A stretch of DNA of 61,035 nucleotides, taken from positions 1 through 61,035 of the forward strand of contig NZ_BJDO01000010.1 in NCBI RefSeq assembly GCF_005405185.1. The letters are read 5' to 3'. The stretch comes from Secundilactobacillus hailunensis (GTDB lineage: Bacteria; Bacillota; Bacilli; Lactobacillales; Lactobacillaceae). The notes beneath the pieces are model-generated. The model had not been told where the DNA came from and did not search any database. It was given only the letters and a program-made list of their open reading frames with translations. Each line of letters opens with the position of its first letter. The stretch's first letter is position 1. A program made the translations under genes and the position numbers. Below, one piece after another: positions 26,449 to 39,151 of the stretch.

Positions 26449-27279
26449 TTACTTGCGACGACTTTTCTTAGCCCGCCGAATAGCTTTTCTAACTTGTCGT
26501 TCACGTGCTTTTTCTTTCTGGTTTTTCTCTTCACGTTCGCGGCGAATCTTCCAAGGATTTTGAATCACCAAGGTTTGACCCACTTGGAACGCGTTGGTAA
26601 TTACCCAGTAAAGTGACAGCGCACTTGGCAAGTTTAACGCGGTGATGAAGATAATCACGGGTGTAGTGAACGTCATCATAGTTGTCATGGTATTAGACTC
26701 AGGTTGCCCTTTCATCATGAGCCATGAACTTAAGAAGGTAAAGACTGCAGCTAGAATTGGTAAGATCATATATGGATCTTTTGCTCCTAGTTGCAACCAT
26801 AAGAAATGACCAGACCGTAAAACGTCGGTCCTAAAAATAGCTTGGTACAAAGCCCAGATAATTGGCAGTTGCACAATCATTGGTAAACACCCAGCAACCG
26901 GATTGACACCCGCTTCGCTATAGAGCTTTTGCTGCTCTTCACGCAGTTTCGCCATGGTCTCTTGATCACGGGATGAATACTTCTGTTGCAGCGCCTTTAA
27001 CTGGGGCTGAATCTCTTGGGTCTTACGCATACTGCGGGTTTGGAAAACCATCAATGGTAAGATGATGATCCGCACGATGATGGTGAAGACGATGATCCCC
27101 ATACCATACCCACCAAAAATGTGAGCTAGCCAAATAATGGCTCGGGAGAAGTTTAACAGGATAACGCCATCCCAAAGTCCTGTGCTATGTTCAGTGATTG
27201 GCTGATTACCACAAGCCGTCAATAAAACGGACAGGCCAACGATTCCAAACATAGTTATAAATCGTTTTAATTTTTTCAC
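26449..27279 (-). CDS. yidC: Membrane protein insertase YidC/OxaA (lipoprotein type)
   Basis: YidC inserts and folds membrane proteins, alone or with SecYEG. The 276-residue protein starts with a lipoprotein signal (LLTACG), has five membrane segments and the conserved core block [19 protein letters not shown], and ends in a highly basic ribosome-binding tail ([20 protein letters not shown]). It overlaps rnpA by four bases (ATGA), indicating translational coupling. Confidence 0.95.
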   Translation of the reverse strand: MKKLKRFITMFGIVGLSVLLTACGNQPITEHSTGLWDGVILLNFSRAIIWLAHIFGGYGMGIIVFTIIVRIIILPLMVFQTRSMRKTQEIQPQLKALQQKYSSRDQETMAKLREEQQKLYSEAGVNPVAGCLPMIVQLPIIWALYQAIFRTDVLRSGHFLWLQLGAKDPYMILPILAAVFTFLSSWLMMKGQPESNTMTTMMTFTTPVIIFITALNLPSALSLYWVITNAFQVGQTLVIQNPWKIRREREEKNQKEKARERQVRKAIRRAKKSRRK

Positions 27280-27638
27280 TGGTCTTCCTCGCTATAATCA
27301 TTATCAAGCAATTTCGCAAGTTTCAAGACGTGCGTCAAGTGCGTCTTGATCTCCGGCATCGGCATTTCTGAGGTTGACGGTCTAGCAATCACCAAAAAAT
27401 CAACGTCCTGCTTTAAATAGGGTTTCAGTTCGGTCAGTGATTGCCGAATTCGGCGTTTGACCCAATTGCGGTGAACCGCGTTACCGATTTTTTTACCCAC
27501 TGAAATTCCTACCCGAAAATGGGGCTGATTTGGCCGGTCCATCCGGTAAACCACAAACTGACGGTTTGCAACGGACTGCCGTGTTTCAAAAACCTCTTGA
27601 AATTCCGCTTCTTTCTTTACGCGGTAAGATTTTCGCAT
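27276..27638 (-). CDS. rnpA: Ribonuclease P protein component
   Basis: The protein subunit of RNase P helps the RNA subunit cut tRNA 5' leaders. The 120-residue product has the signature [20 protein letters not shown] (residues 50-69, the family RNR-type box). It lies between rpmH and yidC as in most bacteria. Confidence 0.96.
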   Translation of the reverse strand: MRKSYRVKKEAEFQEVFETRQSVANRQFVVYRMDRPNQPHFRVGISVGKKIGNAVHRNWVKRRIRQSLTELKPYLKQDVDFLVIARPSTSEMPMPEIKTHLTHVLKLAKLLDNDYSEEDQ

Positions 27639-27700
27639 ATTGCATCTCCAAAATGTCTGCTAACTTTTATTTTTATTTATTTTGCAAAGATAAAAATAAA

Positions 27701-27724
27701 AGACCACTGATTGGTCAGTGGTCT
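27701..27724 (-). terminator. Hairpin at the rpmH stop codon
   Basis: AGACCACTGA and TCAGTGGTCT form a perfect ten-bp stem with a four-base loop, followed by TTTTATTTTTA on the minus strand. It overlaps the rpmH stop and probably lowers read-through into rnpA, or marks a processing site. Confidence 0.75.
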
Positions 27725-27857
27725 ATGCAGACAATACTTTTCTACCTTTTTGACGTCGACGTGCTAAAACCTTACGGCCGTTGCTCGTGCTCATACGCTT
27801 GCGGAAACCGTGTACGCGTGAACGGTGACGTCTCTTTGGTTGATATGTGCGCTTCAT
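27723..27857 (-). CDS. rpmH: 50S ribosomal protein L34
   Basis: The 44-residue protein begins [18 protein letters not shown] and ends KGRKVLSA, the usual L34 sequence. GGAGGTG lies seven bases before the ATG. It is the first gene of the leftward cluster, with its own promoter next to oriC. Confidence 0.98.
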   Translation of the reverse strand: MKRTYQPKRRHRSRVHGFRKRMSTSNGRKVLARRRQKGRKVLSA

Positions 27858-27923
27858 AAACTTACACCTCCTGATCTTCAGGCATGAAGCCATTATTTAC
27901 ATCTCTAAATGCATTTCTAAAAT

Positions 27924-27951
27924 ATAATAGCATATCTAGCGCCAACATCAA
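27924..27951 (-). promoter_or_regulatory. rpmH promoter
   Basis: On the minus strand TTGATG (27951-27946) and TATTAT (27929-27924) are 16 bp apart, about 65 bp upstream of the rpmH start. Confidence 0.75.
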
Positions 27952-28014
27952 AGGCTAAATTTAAAAAAAGCGCTTTTTTTTCGCTTTAAAAAAATTTGTT
28001 TCATGATTTAGGGG

Positions 28015-28283
28015 TGTGGATAACTGGTTAATTTTAGAATTGAAGAGAGCGTTTTTTAACTGAGTTATCCACTAGTCCACAGCCTGTGGTTTCTCAATCA
28101 AATTGCCCTGTTAATTTTGGGGACAAACTTGTGAAACACCTGATATTACAGCATTTGTTTTACACAACCGCCTGTGGATAAAAATGTTTCACAGAGCTTT
28201 TAATAAAGTTATCGACAGCCCTGTGGAAAACTTTATACCTGCCTGTGAAACAATTATCCACAAGTTCAAAAGGCTGTGGAAAA
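28015..28283. other. oriC part 1: DnaA-box cluster upstream of dnaA
   Basis: Boxes close to TTATCCACA occur at 28015-28023 (minus), 28065-28073, 28173-28181 (minus), 28209-28217 (TTATCGACA), 28222-28230 (minus, TGTGGAAAA), 28254-28262 (perfect) and 28275-28283 (minus). DnaA binds these to start replication and to control its own gene. The 480-bp gap has no reading frame. Confidence 0.93.
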
Positions 28284-28338
28284 CTTTTTTGTGGCATGCT
28301 AAACTGAATTTATCAATTTAATATGGGGAGGAAGAAAA

Positions 28339-29673
28339 GTGCTTGATTTAGACACTCTTTGGGGTGAAATCAAAGACGGTTTCCAACAGAAAATCGCCCC
28401 AACTGCTTTTAAAACGTGGATCGCATCTGCCGAGCCCGTTAAGTTAACTAACAATCGTCTGACAATCAAGCTACCATCGGAGCTACACCGTGATTACTGG
28501 CAACGCAACTTAACGCAGCCGTTAGTTGAACTGGCCTATGAATACGCCCAAGAGGATATTCAGCCAGTTTTTATTGTTGCTGATAACACTGAAAACTCCC
28601 AGGTATCCACACTTGAACACCCCGCAACAGCCTCTGCGCCATTTAGTCAGAGCGCTAAGCTGAATCCAAAATATACCTTTGACACCTTCGTCATTGGTAA
28701 GGGAAATCAGATGGCCCACGCTGCTGCGCTGGTTGTTTCCGAGGAACCTGGCGTGATGTATAACCCACTATTTTTCTATGGTGGTGTCGGTTTAGGTAAA
28801 ACCCATTTAATGCATGCCATTGGTAACAAGATGTTAGCCGATGATCCAAACGCTAAAGTTAAGTATGTCACTAGTGAGGCGTTTACGAACGACTTTATTA
28901 CTGCAATTCAATCAAAAACTCAGGATCAATTTCGCGAAGAGTATCGCAGCGTTGACTTACTGTTAGTAGACGATATTCAATTCTTCGCTGATAAGGAAGG
29001 GACTCAAGAAGAGTTCTTCCATACCTTTAATGATCTTCACGACGACGGTAAGCAGATCGTTTTAACGTCAGACCGACTACCAAATGAAATTCCCAAGCTG
29101 CAAGATCGTTTAGTATCGCGCTTCGCTTGGGGCCTCTCAGTCGATATTACGCCACCCGATCTGGAAACCCGGATCGCTATTTTACGTAATAAGGCGGAAG
29201 CCGATAACATTGCCATTCCGGATGAAACCCTAAGTTACATTGCCAGCCGGATTGATTCCAACGTGCGTGAACTGGAAGGCGCCCTAGCCCGTGTCCATGC
29301 GTATTCCAAGATGGTCCATCAGCCGATCACGACTGAATTAGTTGCTAGCTCACTGAAGAGCCTCAAACTTGATCGCCGTTCCAGTGAACTCACGATTCCG
29401 TTGATTCAAGAAAAGGTTGCCAAATATTATCACGTTTCTTTGACTGATCTAAAGGGCAAGAAACGAATCAAAACCATTGTCGTACCCCGGCAAATTGCGA
29501 TGTACTTGTCCCGGGAACTTACTGACAGTTCGCTGCCAAAAATTGGCAATGAATTTGGTGGCAAAGACCACACCACCGTCATTCACGCTTACGATAAAAT
29601 CGCGGACGCGCTCAAAACGGACAGTGATTTACAGGCCGAAATTACGAATCTTAAGACTGAAATTGAAAGATAG
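28339..29673 (+). CDS. dnaA: Chromosomal replication initiator DnaA
   Basis: DnaA binds the boxes on both sides of its gene and opens the origin. The 444-residue protein has domain I (residues 1-80), a linker, the AAA+ domain with Walker A ([13 protein letters not shown]) and Walker B ([10 protein letters not shown]), and a C-terminal DNA-binding domain with the [15 protein letters not shown] signature. It starts with GTG at 28339 after GGGGAGGA. Confidence 0.98.
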   Translation: MLDLDTLWGEIKDGFQQKIAPTAFKTWIASAEPVKLTNNRLTIKLPSELHRDYWQRNLTQPLVELAYEYAQEDIQPVFIVADNTENSQVSTLEHPATASAPFSQSAKLNPKYTFDTFVIGKGNQMAHAAALVVSEEPGVMYNPLFFYGGVGLGKTHLMHAIGNKMLADDPNAKVKYVTSEAFTNDFITAIQSKTQDQFREEYRSVDLLLVDDIQFFADKEGTQEEFFHTFNDLHDDGKQIVLTSDRLPNEIPKLQDRLVSRFAWGLSVDITPPDLETRIAILRNKAEADNIAIPDETLSYIASRIDSNVRELEGALARVHAYSKMVHQPITTELVASSLKSLKLDRRSSELTIPLIQEKVAKYYHVSLTDLKGKKRIKTIVVPRQIAMYLSRELTDSSLPKIGNEFGGKDHTTVIHAYDKIADALKTDSDLQAEITNLKTEIER

Positions 29674-29776
29674 CCCTAGACAGTAAAAAAGTAATCGATT
29701 TGATTCAAGTTTCAAGTCGGCTACTTTTTTTACTGGTCCGAATAGGCTATTATAGATAAGACTTCGACACGGCTGC

Positions 29777-29905
29777 TGTGGAAAACTTAAAAAGTTATGC
29801 ACAAGTTATCCACATGTGCATAACTTATCGTTACTGCGTGTTTCGCAAACTTATCCACAGTATCCACCGCCCTACTATTACTATTCTTTTTATTTATATT
29901 ATGGA
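29777..29905 (+). other. oriC part 2: DnaA boxes and DnaA-trio unwinding module
   Basis: Boxes lie at 29777-29785 (minus), 29795-29803, 29806-29814 (perfect), 29815-29823 (minus) and 29851-29859 (perfect), then a degenerate box gtatccacc, a short GC-rich spacer and ctactattactattctttt, followed by AT-rich DNA. This order matches the basal unwinding system described for B. subtilis oriC, where DnaA spreads along trinucleotide repeats. The AT-rich stretch up to dnaN is the likely melting site. Confidence 0.88.
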
Positions 29906-29923
29906 TTATAAGGAGTACTCACT

Positions 29924-31063
29924 ATGAAATTTACAATTAATCGCGCAGCGTTCATCAAAGAACTCAACACTGTCCAACGCGCCATTTCTTCCAAAACCAC
30001 GATTCCGATCTTAACCGGTTTAAAATTAGTGGCTGACGATAGTGGTTTAACACTAACCGGTTCAGATGCTGACATTTCAATCGAAACGTTAATTCATGCT
30101 GATAATCCAGATAATCAACTGGCCATTCAAAGTCCAGGTGCCATTGTGTTGCCTGCCCGTTTTTTCAGTGACATTGTTAAACGGCTGCCAGAAGACAACA
30201 TGACGTTAGATGTGACTGAAGGTTTTCAGACGGAAATTACTTCCGGTTCGGCTTCCTTTACCATTAATGGGTTAGACGCCAACAACTATCCGCACTTACC
30301 AGAAATCGACGCCACCGATGCCATCACCTTAACGGGTGACGTTTTCCGGGAACTGATCAACCAGACCGTTATTGCCGTTTCTAATCAGGAAAGCCGGCCC
30401 ATTTTAACTGGGGTCCACTTTACGTTGGTTGATAACCAGCTATTAGCCGTTGCCACCGACAGTCATCGGTTGAGCCAGCGCAAAATTGAATTGCCATCCG
30501 CAGCATCCGCAACCTATGACGTCATCATTCCCGGTAAGAGTCTGACGGAACTGGCCCGCATGATTGGCGATGATAATCCTGACGTTGAAATGCGGCTATC
30601 CGAAAACCAAGTGTTATTCACGATCGGTGACACCCTGTTTTATTCCCGGTTACTGGAAGGCAACTACCCGGACACTTCTCGTCTGATTCCCAATGACTCG
30701 ACGACGAGTGCTGAATTTGATGCTAAAGGGTTATTGGCAGCCATCGAACGGGCTTCACTGCTATCCCATGAATCACGGAACAACGTTGTTAAGCTGACCC
30801 TAGATCCGGCAAATAACCAGGCCAAGATCTTTGGGAATTCACCTGACGTTGGGAACGTTGAAGAAGCCTTAGCACCCAGTGAAATGACTGGCGATGAGCT
30901 AGAGATTTCCTTTAACCCCGATTACATGAAGGATGCACTGCGGTCATTTGGAGCAGCAGTGATCACGATTGCCTTTACGTCGCCTTTGCGGCCATTTACG
31001 CTGGTGCCAACTGAAGATAAAGAGAACTTTATCCAGCTGATCACGCCAGTCCGGACTTTCTAA
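29924..31063 (+). CDS. dnaN: DNA polymerase III beta clamp
   Basis: The ring-shaped clamp holds DNA polymerases on DNA. The 379-residue product opens MKFTINRAAFIKELN and has the usual three-domain length, ending in the conserved VRTF-type tail (ITPVRTF). AAGGAG precedes the ATG. A strong terminator follows, so yaaA-recF-gyrBA are probably transcribed separately. Confidence 0.97.
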   Translation: MKFTINRAAFIKELNTVQRAISSKTTIPILTGLKLVADDSGLTLTGSDADISIETLIHADNPDNQLAIQSPGAIVLPARFFSDIVKRLPEDNMTLDVTEGFQTEITSGSASFTINGLDANNYPHLPEIDATDAITLTGDVFRELINQTVIAVSNQESRPILTGVHFTLVDNQLLAVATDSHRLSQRKIELPSAASATYDVIIPGKSLTELARMIGDDNPDVEMRLSENQVLFTIGDTLFYSRLLEGNYPDTSRLIPNDSTTSAEFDAKGLLAAIERASLLSHESRNNVVKLTLDPANNQAKIFGNSPDVGNVEEALAPSEMTGDELEISFNPDYMKDALRSFGAAVITIAFTSPLRPFTLVPTEDKENFIQLITPVRTF

Positions 31064-31080
31064 CAGTAAAAATCACTCAA

Positions 31081-31120
31081 AACACCGCTTCGGTTTTTAA
31101 CCCGAAGCGGTGTTTTTTTG
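31081..31120 (+). terminator. Intrinsic terminator after dnaN
   Basis: The arms aacaccgcttcgg and ccgaagcggtgtt (31081-31093, 31102-31114) are followed by a T run. Confidence 0.92.
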
Positions 31121-31161
31121 TCCCTAACGGTGTGTTAGTTAACAAGAACTGTTATAAAAGC

Positions 31162-31296
31162 TGTCATAATTTGCGGCTAAAATGGTGTTTTTTCGTGCGT
31201 TTGTCTTAAAAAAAGACGGTTTTAAATCTGTTTAACATCGTTTTACACGTAAAACGCTATTTTTAAGCTCTAAGCGTTTTTAGCTTAATTATGACA
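31162..31296 (+). other. Cluster of nested inverted repeats upstream of yaaA
   Basis: The dnaN-yaaA gap has no gene. TGTCATAATT (31162-31171) is matched by its complement at 31287-31296. Inside are the palindrome CGTTTTAC-AC-GTAAAACG (31239-31256), AAAACGCT/AGCGTTTT (31251-31258, 31273-31280) and gtctt/aagac. The palindrome and the AAAACGCT stem share bases, so they could be alternative structures. A TATAAT lies at about 31375, close before yaaA. The function is unknown. Confidence 0.5.
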
Positions 31297-31408
31297 AATT
31301 ACCTTACGAATATAAAAAACCGCTTAAATACCGTGAAATGAAACAGAAACTATACTTTTACCCCCAAAAAGCGTATAATTATAAGAGAAAATGAAGGTGG
31401 GTGAAGCC

Positions 31409-31636
31409 GTGAAAAAGGAAGTTTTCATTGAACCACCCTTTATCACCTTAGGCCAGTTGCTTAAAGAAGAAGCAATCGTTGGCTCAGGTGGTCAAGCCAA
31501 GTGGTATTTGAAGGAACATGCGGTTGATGTGAACGATGAGCCGGATAATCGGCGCGGACGAAAACTATATCCAGGAGATACGGTCGATGTCAAAGATGTC
31601 GGGCTATTTTTTATTCGCTTAAATCAGGCTGAATAA
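31409..31636 (+). CDS. yaaA: S4-like RNA-binding protein YaaA
   Basis: YaaA is a short S4-domain protein encoded between dnaN and recF in many Firmicutes. The 75-residue product reads [21 protein letters not shown] and has the S4 surface stretch [31 protein letters not shown]. The GTG start at 31409 follows GAAGGTGGG; an ATG at 31391 would put that sequence inside the gene. Confidence 0.92.
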   Translation: MKKEVFIEPPFITLGQLLKEEAIVGSGGQAKWYLKEHAVDVNDEPDNRRGRKLYPGDTVDVKDVGLFFIRLNQAE

Positions 31637-31640
31637 GCTT

Positions 31641-32759
31641 ATGAAACTAGAAGAATTAAGGTTGCGACATTTTCGTAACTACCAAGATCTGACAGTTACC
31701 TTTGGTCCGGGCGTCAACGTGTTGCTGGGTGAAAATGCTCAGGGCAAAACAAATTTGCTGGAAGCCATCTATTTTTTGGCTTTAGCTCGAAGCCATCGGA
31801 CCAGCAATGACCGTGAATTGATCAGCTGGCAGGCCGAAAACGCGCAAGTTTTTGGGCGGGTTCAAAAACACAGTGGCCAAACCCCACTGGAATTAGACCT
31901 TTCTAAGCACGGCAAAAAAGCCAAAGTGAACCATTTGGAACAGGCGAAGCTATCCGGGTATGTGGGGCAGTTAAACGTGATTTTATTTGCCCCCGAGGAT
32001 CTCAGTCTCGTTAAGGGGTCACCGCAGGGTCGGCGTCGTTTCATGGATATGGAATTCGGGCAGATGAGTCACCGTTATTTGTACAATACGGCGCAATATC
32101 GGACGATCTTAAGACAACGCAACCGCTACCTCAAAGAATTAGGCAGTAAACAGCAGTCAGATCTGGTGCTGTTAGACGTGTTATCTGATCAGCTGGCAGC
32201 ATACGGTTCAGAGATCATTAGCGCCCGCGTGACGTTATTAAAACGGCTAGAAGTCTGGGCAGCTCAGGTACACCAAGAAATTTCTCAGCAGCGCGAAACA
32301 TTATCATTTCACTACGTTACCAGTGTTAAAGATGATGATCTGATCGATACCCAGCATATTTATGATGCACTCAAACTGCTGTATCAGCAGCACCGTGATA
32401 AAGAACTCTTTCGGCGGACGACGCTTATCGGACCGCACCGGGATGACTTAAAATTCCTGGTGAACGATAAAGACGTCTCCAGTTTTGGCTCTCAAGGCCA
32501 GCAACGGACCACCGCACTAAGCGTTAAGTTAGCTGAAATTGATCTGATGCACGAACAGACCGGTGAGTATCCGGTTTTACTGCTGGATGACGTGCTGTCA
32601 GAATTGGATGACAGCCGGCAGACGCATTTATTGACTGCAATTCAAGATAAGGTACAAACCTTCTTAACCACGACGAGTTTAAGCGGCGTAGCGCAAAAAT
32701 TGATACATCAACCAAAAGTATTTCGAATCAGCAATGGTGAAATCCAGGCTGATGACTAG
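31641..32759 (+). CDS. recF: DNA replication and repair protein RecF
   Basis: RecF loads RecA at gaps with RecO and RecR. The 372-residue protein has Walker A (GENAQGKTN), an SMC-like signature near [17 protein letters not shown] and Walker B ([11 protein letters not shown]). It starts four bases after the yaaA stop with a weak ribosome-binding site, so translation is probably coupled. Confidence 0.97.
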   Translation: MKLEELRLRHFRNYQDLTVTFGPGVNVLLGENAQGKTNLLEAIYFLALARSHRTSNDRELISWQAENAQVFGRVQKHSGQTPLELDLSKHGKKAKVNHLEQAKLSGYVGQLNVILFAPEDLSLVKGSPQGRRRFMDMEFGQMSHRYLYNTAQYRTILRQRNRYLKELGSKQQSDLVLLDVLSDQLAAYGSEIISARVTLLKRLEVWAAQVHQEISQQRETLSFHYVTSVKDDDLIDTQHIYDALKLLYQQHRDKELFRRTTLIGPHRDDLKFLVNDKDVSSFGSQGQQRTTALSVKLAEIDLMHEQTGEYPVLLLDDVLSELDDSRQTHLLTAIQDKVQTFLTTTSLSGVAQKLIHQPKVFRISNGEIQADD

Positions 32760-32780
32760 TTGTCTCAGGAGTTAGAGTGA

Positions 32781-34739
<1,959 letters not shown>

Positions 34740-34823
34740 TGTGAATTGGTTTGTTGATTCACTGGGGATCATTGATTGGCGGGTAGTGATTACCCGCGCC
34801 ATATTAGCTGGGAGGTACTAAAT

Positions 34824-37397
34824 TTGGCGAATGAAGAACTGCCAAGTCGCATCACGGATGTCGATTTAGCGAAAACCATGCGGACTTCATTTTTGGACTA
34901 TGCTATGAGTGTGATTGTCGCTCGGGCACTGCCAGATGTTCGTGATGGCCTGAAACCAGTTCACCGCCGGATTCTTTACGGGATGAGTGAATTAGGGGTA
35001 ACGCCTGATAAACCGTACAAGAAATCGGCTAGAATTGTTGGGGATGTCATGGGGAAGTTTCACCCCCATGGTGACGCCGCAATTTACGAAGCCATGGTCC
35101 GAATGGCACAGGACTTCAGTTACCGGTATATGTTAGTTGACGGCCATGGGAACTTTGGTTCAGTCGATGGTGACGGTGCCGCTGCTATGCGGTATACCGA
35201 AGCACGTTTGAGCAAGGTTGCCATGGAAATGCTGCGCGATATCAACAAGGACACCATTGATTACCAGCCGAACTACGATGGGACTGAAAAAGAACCTGTT
35301 GTTCTGCCGGCCCGCTTTCCAAACTTACTGGTCAACGGGGCTTCTGGGATTGCCGTTGGGATGGCCACTAATATTCCGCCGCATAATTTGGCGGAAGTCA
35401 TTAGTGCGCTGCATATCTTGATGAAGAATCCGGATGCCACAACGGCTGACTTGATGGAGGCACTACCTGGACCTGATTTTCCAACCGGTGGTGTTGTCAT
35501 GGGTAAATCCGGTATCCGGAAAGCTTATGAAACCGGTAAGGGAACCATTACCTTACGGGCTAAAGTTGAAATTGAAGAAGATAAGAGCGGCAAGCAAAAG
35601 ATCGTGGCCACTGAGATTCCTTACATGGTCAACAAAGCCCGTCTAATCGAGCGGATTGCTGATCTGGCGCGGGATAAACGCATCGAAGGCATCACGGATG
35701 TTAACGATGAGTCTGACCGTGAAGGGATGCGGATCGTCGTTGATGTCCGCCGGGATGCCAGTGCCGAAGTCATTTTGAACAATCTGTACAAGATGACCAT
35801 GATGCAGACCTCCTTTGGGTTCAATATGTTGGCCATTGTTAACGGTTCGCCCAAAATTTTGAGCTTAAAAGAAATTTTGCAGTATTACCTGGCTCACCAG
35901 CTGGAAGTTATTCGGCGGCGGACTGAATTTGAGCTTAAAAAAGCGAAAGCGCGGGCTCATATTCTGGAAGGCTTGCAAATTGCCCTTGATCACATTGATG
36001 AGATCATCTCGATCATCCGTAATTCGCAAACGGCTGAAGTTGCTAAGAATGAGTTGATCAACCGTTACTCACTTTCTGAGAAACAAGCGCAAGCTATTTT
36101 GGATATGCGGCTGGTTCGTTTGACTGGTCTGGAACGTGATAAGGTTGAAAAAGAATATGCAGAACTGCAAAAGTCCATTGCTGAGTACCAAGCAATTTTG
36201 GCCAGCAAAGACAAGCAAAACCAAATCATCTACCAAGAACTGCTGGATATTCAGAATAAATTCGGCGATAAGCGCCGGACTGAACTGATGGTCGGCGAAG
36301 TTTTGAGTCTTGAAGACGAAGATCTGATCGAAGAAGAAAACGTCATGATCTCCTTGACCCATAATGGCTACATCAAGCGGTTACCAACGTCTGAATTTAA
36401 GGCGCAAAATCGTGGCGGTCGTGGTATTCAAGGTATGGGAATTCACGATGATGACTTCATCGAGCACCTCGTTTCGACTTCAACGCATGATGTGCTCTTG
36501 TTCTTCACTAATGCCGGTAAAGTTTATCGGATGAAGGGCTATGAAATTCCTGAATACGGACGTTCCGCTAAGGGGATTCCAGTCATTAATCTGTTGAACA
36601 TTGAGGCGGGTGAGAGCATTCAAGCCGTGATCAACGTGTCCGATGCTGCTGGTGACCAACAGAAATACCTGTTCTTTACCACCCTGCACGGGACCGTTAA
36701 GCGGACACCAGTGAGTGACTTTTCTAACATTCGTTCCAACGGGCTCAAAGCTTTGAGTCTAAAAGACGATGACCAATTGATCAACGTCTCCATCGTGGAT
36801 AACGAACAGTGCATGATCATTGGGACACATTCTGGCTATGCGGTCAGCTTTAAAGCCAGTGATGTTCGCTCAATGGGTCGTTCCGCTACTGGTGTTCGTG
36901 GGGTTCGGCTTCGTGACGATGATTACGTGGTTGGTTCAGCCATTTTAGGTCCCAACGATAACGTATTCGTCATTTCTGAAAAGGGCTACGGCAAACAGAC
37001 ACCAGCTAGCGAGTACGCGATTAAAGGTCGTGGTGGTAAGGGTATTAAAACCATTAACGTGACCGAAAAGAACGGCCCGCTTGCTGGCTTGACCACGGTG
37101 ACCGGTGAAGAAGATATTATGCTGATTACTGATAAAGGTGTCATGATCCGGTTTGGTGTGGAGAACGTCTCACAAACTGGTCGGGCAACCTTAGGGGTTC
37201 ACCTGATTCGCTTAGATGATGACGCTAAAGTTGCCACCATGGCGGTGGTCGAGAAGGAAGCACCTGAAGATGAGTCCGATGACGCAACTGCAGATGCTAC
37301 CGATAATGATGGCGATACGTCGTTAGACCGCTTAGTCGATCGGGCGACGGATGATTCTGATTCATCGACTGATAGTGACAATCCTGATAACGATTAA
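34824..37397 (+). CDS. gyrA: DNA gyrase subunit A
   Basis: The 857-residue cleavage subunit has the active-site tyrosine in [10 protein letters not shown] and the DNA-wrapping beta-pinwheel with a GyrA box ([11 protein letters not shown]). The start is TTG at 34824 after GGGAGGT; a longer frame from 34776 lacks support. The acidic tail ([16 protein letters not shown]...) is long. In the quinolone region the residue matching E. coli Ser83 is Ala ([10 protein letters not shown]), where most relatives I know have Ser. Confidence 0.97.
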   Translation: MANEELPSRITDVDLAKTMRTSFLDYAMSVIVARALPDVRDGLKPVHRRILYGMSELGVTPDKPYKKSARIVGDVMGKFHPHGDAAIYEAMVRMAQDFSYRYMLVDGHGNFGSVDGDGAAAMRYTEARLSKVAMEMLRDINKDTIDYQPNYDGTEKEPVVLPARFPNLLVNGASGIAVGMATNIPPHNLAEVISALHILMKNPDATTADLMEALPGPDFPTGGVVMGKSGIRKAYETGKGTITLRAKVEIEEDKSGKQKIVATEIPYMVNKARLIERIADLARDKRIEGITDVNDESDREGMRIVVDVRRDASAEVILNNLYKMTMMQTSFGFNMLAIVNGSPKILSLKEILQYYLAHQLEVIRRRTEFELKKAKARAHILEGLQIALDHIDEIISIIRNSQTAEVAKNELINRYSLSEKQAQAILDMRLVRLTGLERDKVEKEYAELQKSIAEYQAILASKDKQNQIIYQELLDIQNKFGDKRRTELMVGEVLSLEDEDLIEEENVMISLTHNGYIKRLPTSEFKAQNRGGRGIQGMGIHDDDFIEHLVSTSTHDVLLFFTNAGKVYRMKGYEIPEYGRSAKGIPVINLLNIEAGESIQAVINVSDAAGDQQKYLFFTTLHGTVKRTPVSDFSNIRSNGLKALSLKDDDQLINVSIVDNEQCMIIGTHSGYAVSFKASDVRSMGRSATGVRGVRLRDDDYVVGSAILGPNDNVFVISEKGYGKQTPASEYAIKGRGGKGIKTINVTEKNGPLAGLTTVTGEEDIMLITDKGVMIRFGVENVSQTGRATLGVHLIRLDDDAKVATMAVVEKEAPEDESDDATADATDNDGDTSLDRLVDRATDDSDSSTDSDNPDND

Positions 37398-37413
37398 TTA
37401 AACACAAGAATTT

Positions 37414-37446
37414 AAAAAGGACGGCAATTAGTGCCGTCCTTTTTTT
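37414..37446 (+). terminator. Intrinsic terminator after gyrA
   Basis: The arms aaaaaggacggca and tgccgtccttttt have a five-base loop and a T run. Confidence 0.93.
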
Positions 37447-37570
37447 CGTAGTTAATCCTATAACCATCATCTCTTGCCAGGTTAGGCTTAACTGGGATTC
37501 ATCACTTGAGGCATGCGGCAGTTAAATGGGGTGAAAAGTGAACTGCTAGCAGGCTAATTTTAAAATAACA

Positions 37571-37599
37571 TTGCACTTTGGCTTGAACTTTGGTAGAAT
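37571..37599 (+). promoter_or_regulatory. Promoter of the rpsF-ssb-rpsR operon
   Basis: TTGCAC (37571-37576), 17 bp and TAGAAT (37594-37599) lie about 90 bp before rpsF. Confidence 0.7.
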
Positions 37600-37630
37600 A
37601 ATATTCTGTGAGTAATCCATTCGGATAACT

Positions 37631-37681
37631 CTCCTTGCTCTCTTAAAACTCAATGAAGAGGGCCTGAAGTCCATAAGGAGG
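37631..37681 (+). promoter_or_regulatory. rpsF leader hairpin masking the ribosome-binding site
   Basis: CTCCTT (37631-37636) pairs with the AAGGAG ribosome-binding site of rpsF (37675-37680), and GCTCTCTT pairs with AAGAGGGC just inside. An eleven-base bulge, ctgaagtccat, lies on the 3' side. S6-S18 complexes are known to bind an rpsF leader in many bacteria; this structure is a likely version of that autoregulatory site. Confidence 0.7.
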
Positions 37682-37691
37682 TGCAAATTTC

Positions 37692-37979
37692 ATGAAGTAT
37701 GAAATTACCTACATCATTCGTCCAGATCTTGACGATGCATCAAAGACCGCATTGGTCGACCGTTTCGACAAGATTTTGACTGATAATGGTGCAGATTTAA
37801 TCGATTCAAAAGATTGGAAGAAGCTTCGTTTCGCATACGAAATCGGTGGCTATAACGAAGGTCAATACCACGTTATTAACTTAACTACTGATAACGATAC
37901 TGCTTTAAACGAATTCGACCGTCTTTCAAAGATCAATGACGATATTCTTCGTCACATGATCGTAAAACGTGAAGACTAA
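37692..37979 (+). CDS. rpsF: 30S ribosomal protein S6
   Basis: The 95-residue S6 begins [15 protein letters not shown] and keeps the family core [22 protein letters not shown]. It binds S18 in the platform of the small subunit. It is the first gene of the conserved rpsF-ssb-rpsR operon. Confidence 0.98.
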   Translation: MKYEITYIIRPDLDDASKTALVDRFDKILTDNGADLIDSKDWKKLRFAYEIGGYNEGQYHVINLTTDNDTALNEFDRLSKINDDILRHMIVKRED

Positions 37980-38014
37980 TTTTTGACATTTAATGACTGA
38001 GAGGAGCGGGTCGT

Positions 38015-38551
38015 ATGATCAACCGGGCAGTGCTTACCGGACGCTTGACAAGAGATGTTGATTTGCGGTATACCCCAAGCGGGGCAGCAGTTGGGAACTT
38101 TACGTTAGCTGTTGATCGGCAATTTACCAATCAAAACAACGAACGTGAAGCTGACTTTATCAACTGTGTTATTTGGCGGAAATCTGCTGAAAACTTTGCT
38201 AACTTTACCCACAAGGGTGCGTTAGTGGGGATCGATGGCCGGATTCAAACCAGAAACTACGAAAATCAACAAGGTCAACGGGTCTACGTTACCGAAGTTG
38301 TGGTTGAAAACTTTGCTTTATTAGAACCGCGTTCAGCGAATAATAATAACGCAGGGAATTCGAATAACGCTAACAACTCCGGCAACAATAATGCACCCAC
38401 TGGCAATGCTCCTCAGAACACTAATCCGTTTGGTGATCCAAAAACCAATGGAGCGGCTAACAATAATCAAAACAACGGGAATAACCAAGCTGACCCATTT
38501 GCAAATAATGGCGATTCGATTGATATTTCCGATGATGATTTACCGTTCTAA
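38015..38551 (+). CDS. ssb: Single-stranded DNA-binding protein
   Basis: SSB coats single-stranded DNA at forks. The 178-residue protein has the OB fold ([20 protein letters not shown], residues 1-110), a low-complexity Asn/Gly linker ([17 protein letters not shown]) and the acidic protein-docking tip DDDLPF. AGGAG precedes the ATG. It is co-transcribed with rpsF and rpsR. Confidence 0.98.
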   Translation: MINRAVLTGRLTRDVDLRYTPSGAAVGNFTLAVDRQFTNQNNEREADFINCVIWRKSAENFANFTHKGALVGIDGRIQTRNYENQQGQRVYVTEVVVENFALLEPRSANNNNAGNSNNANNSGNNNAPTGNAPQNTNPFGDPKTNGAANNNQNNGNNQADPFANNGDSIDISDDDLPF

Positions 38552-38575
38552 ACGGATCGAATTGGAGGGAAAATC

Positions 38576-38812
38576 ATGGCTCAACAAAGAAGAGGTGGCC
38601 GTCGTCGTCGTAAAGTCGACTTCATCGCCGCAAACCATATCGAATACATTGACTACAAAGATACTAACTTATTGGAACGTTTCGTTTCAGAACGTGGTAA
38701 GATTTTACCACGTCGGGTGACTGGCACTAGTGCCAAGAACCAACGTAAGTTAACGATTGCTATCAAGCGTGCACGGATCATGGGCTTAATGCCATTCGTT
38801 GTCGCTGATTAG
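38576..38812 (+). CDS. rpsR: 30S ribosomal protein S18
   Basis: The 78-residue S18 has the basic start [15 protein letters not shown] and the core [21 protein letters not shown]. It lies 24 bp after ssb, and the operon ends at a terminator just beyond it. Confidence 0.98.
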   Translation: MAQQRRGGRRRRKVDFIAANHIEYIDYKDTNLLERFVSERGKILPRRVTGTSAKNQRKLTIAIKRARIMGLMPFVVAD

Positions 38813-38837
38813 TCTATCTAGTATAGTGATTGAAAGG

Positions 38838-38869
38838 CGTCAACCAGTACTGCTGGTTGACGTTTTTTT
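38838..38869 (+). terminator. Intrinsic terminator after rpsR
   Basis: CGTCAACCAG and CTGGTTGACG have a five-base loop and seven T. Confidence 0.93.
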
Positions 38870-39151
38870 GTGCTTTAAGAACCGGCTAAAATCAAAAAAA
38901 CTATTTCTCGAGTAGTGTTATCAGATTACCAGTGTTAAGGCTTTTCTGGACACTGTGATTGAATTTGAGTTATAAAAGTTAGTGTTTCGTGAATTATTTA
39001 GATAAAATTAGTGTATTTAAAGCAATTAATTAATTGCTTGATAGTTCAAACCGGTATAATAGTGGTATAGTAATCACTGTCTTTAAGAGTAATAGCTATT
39101 TATGAATTATAAAGAGAGAAATTCACAAGGATAAGGGGAATCATAAAGTAC

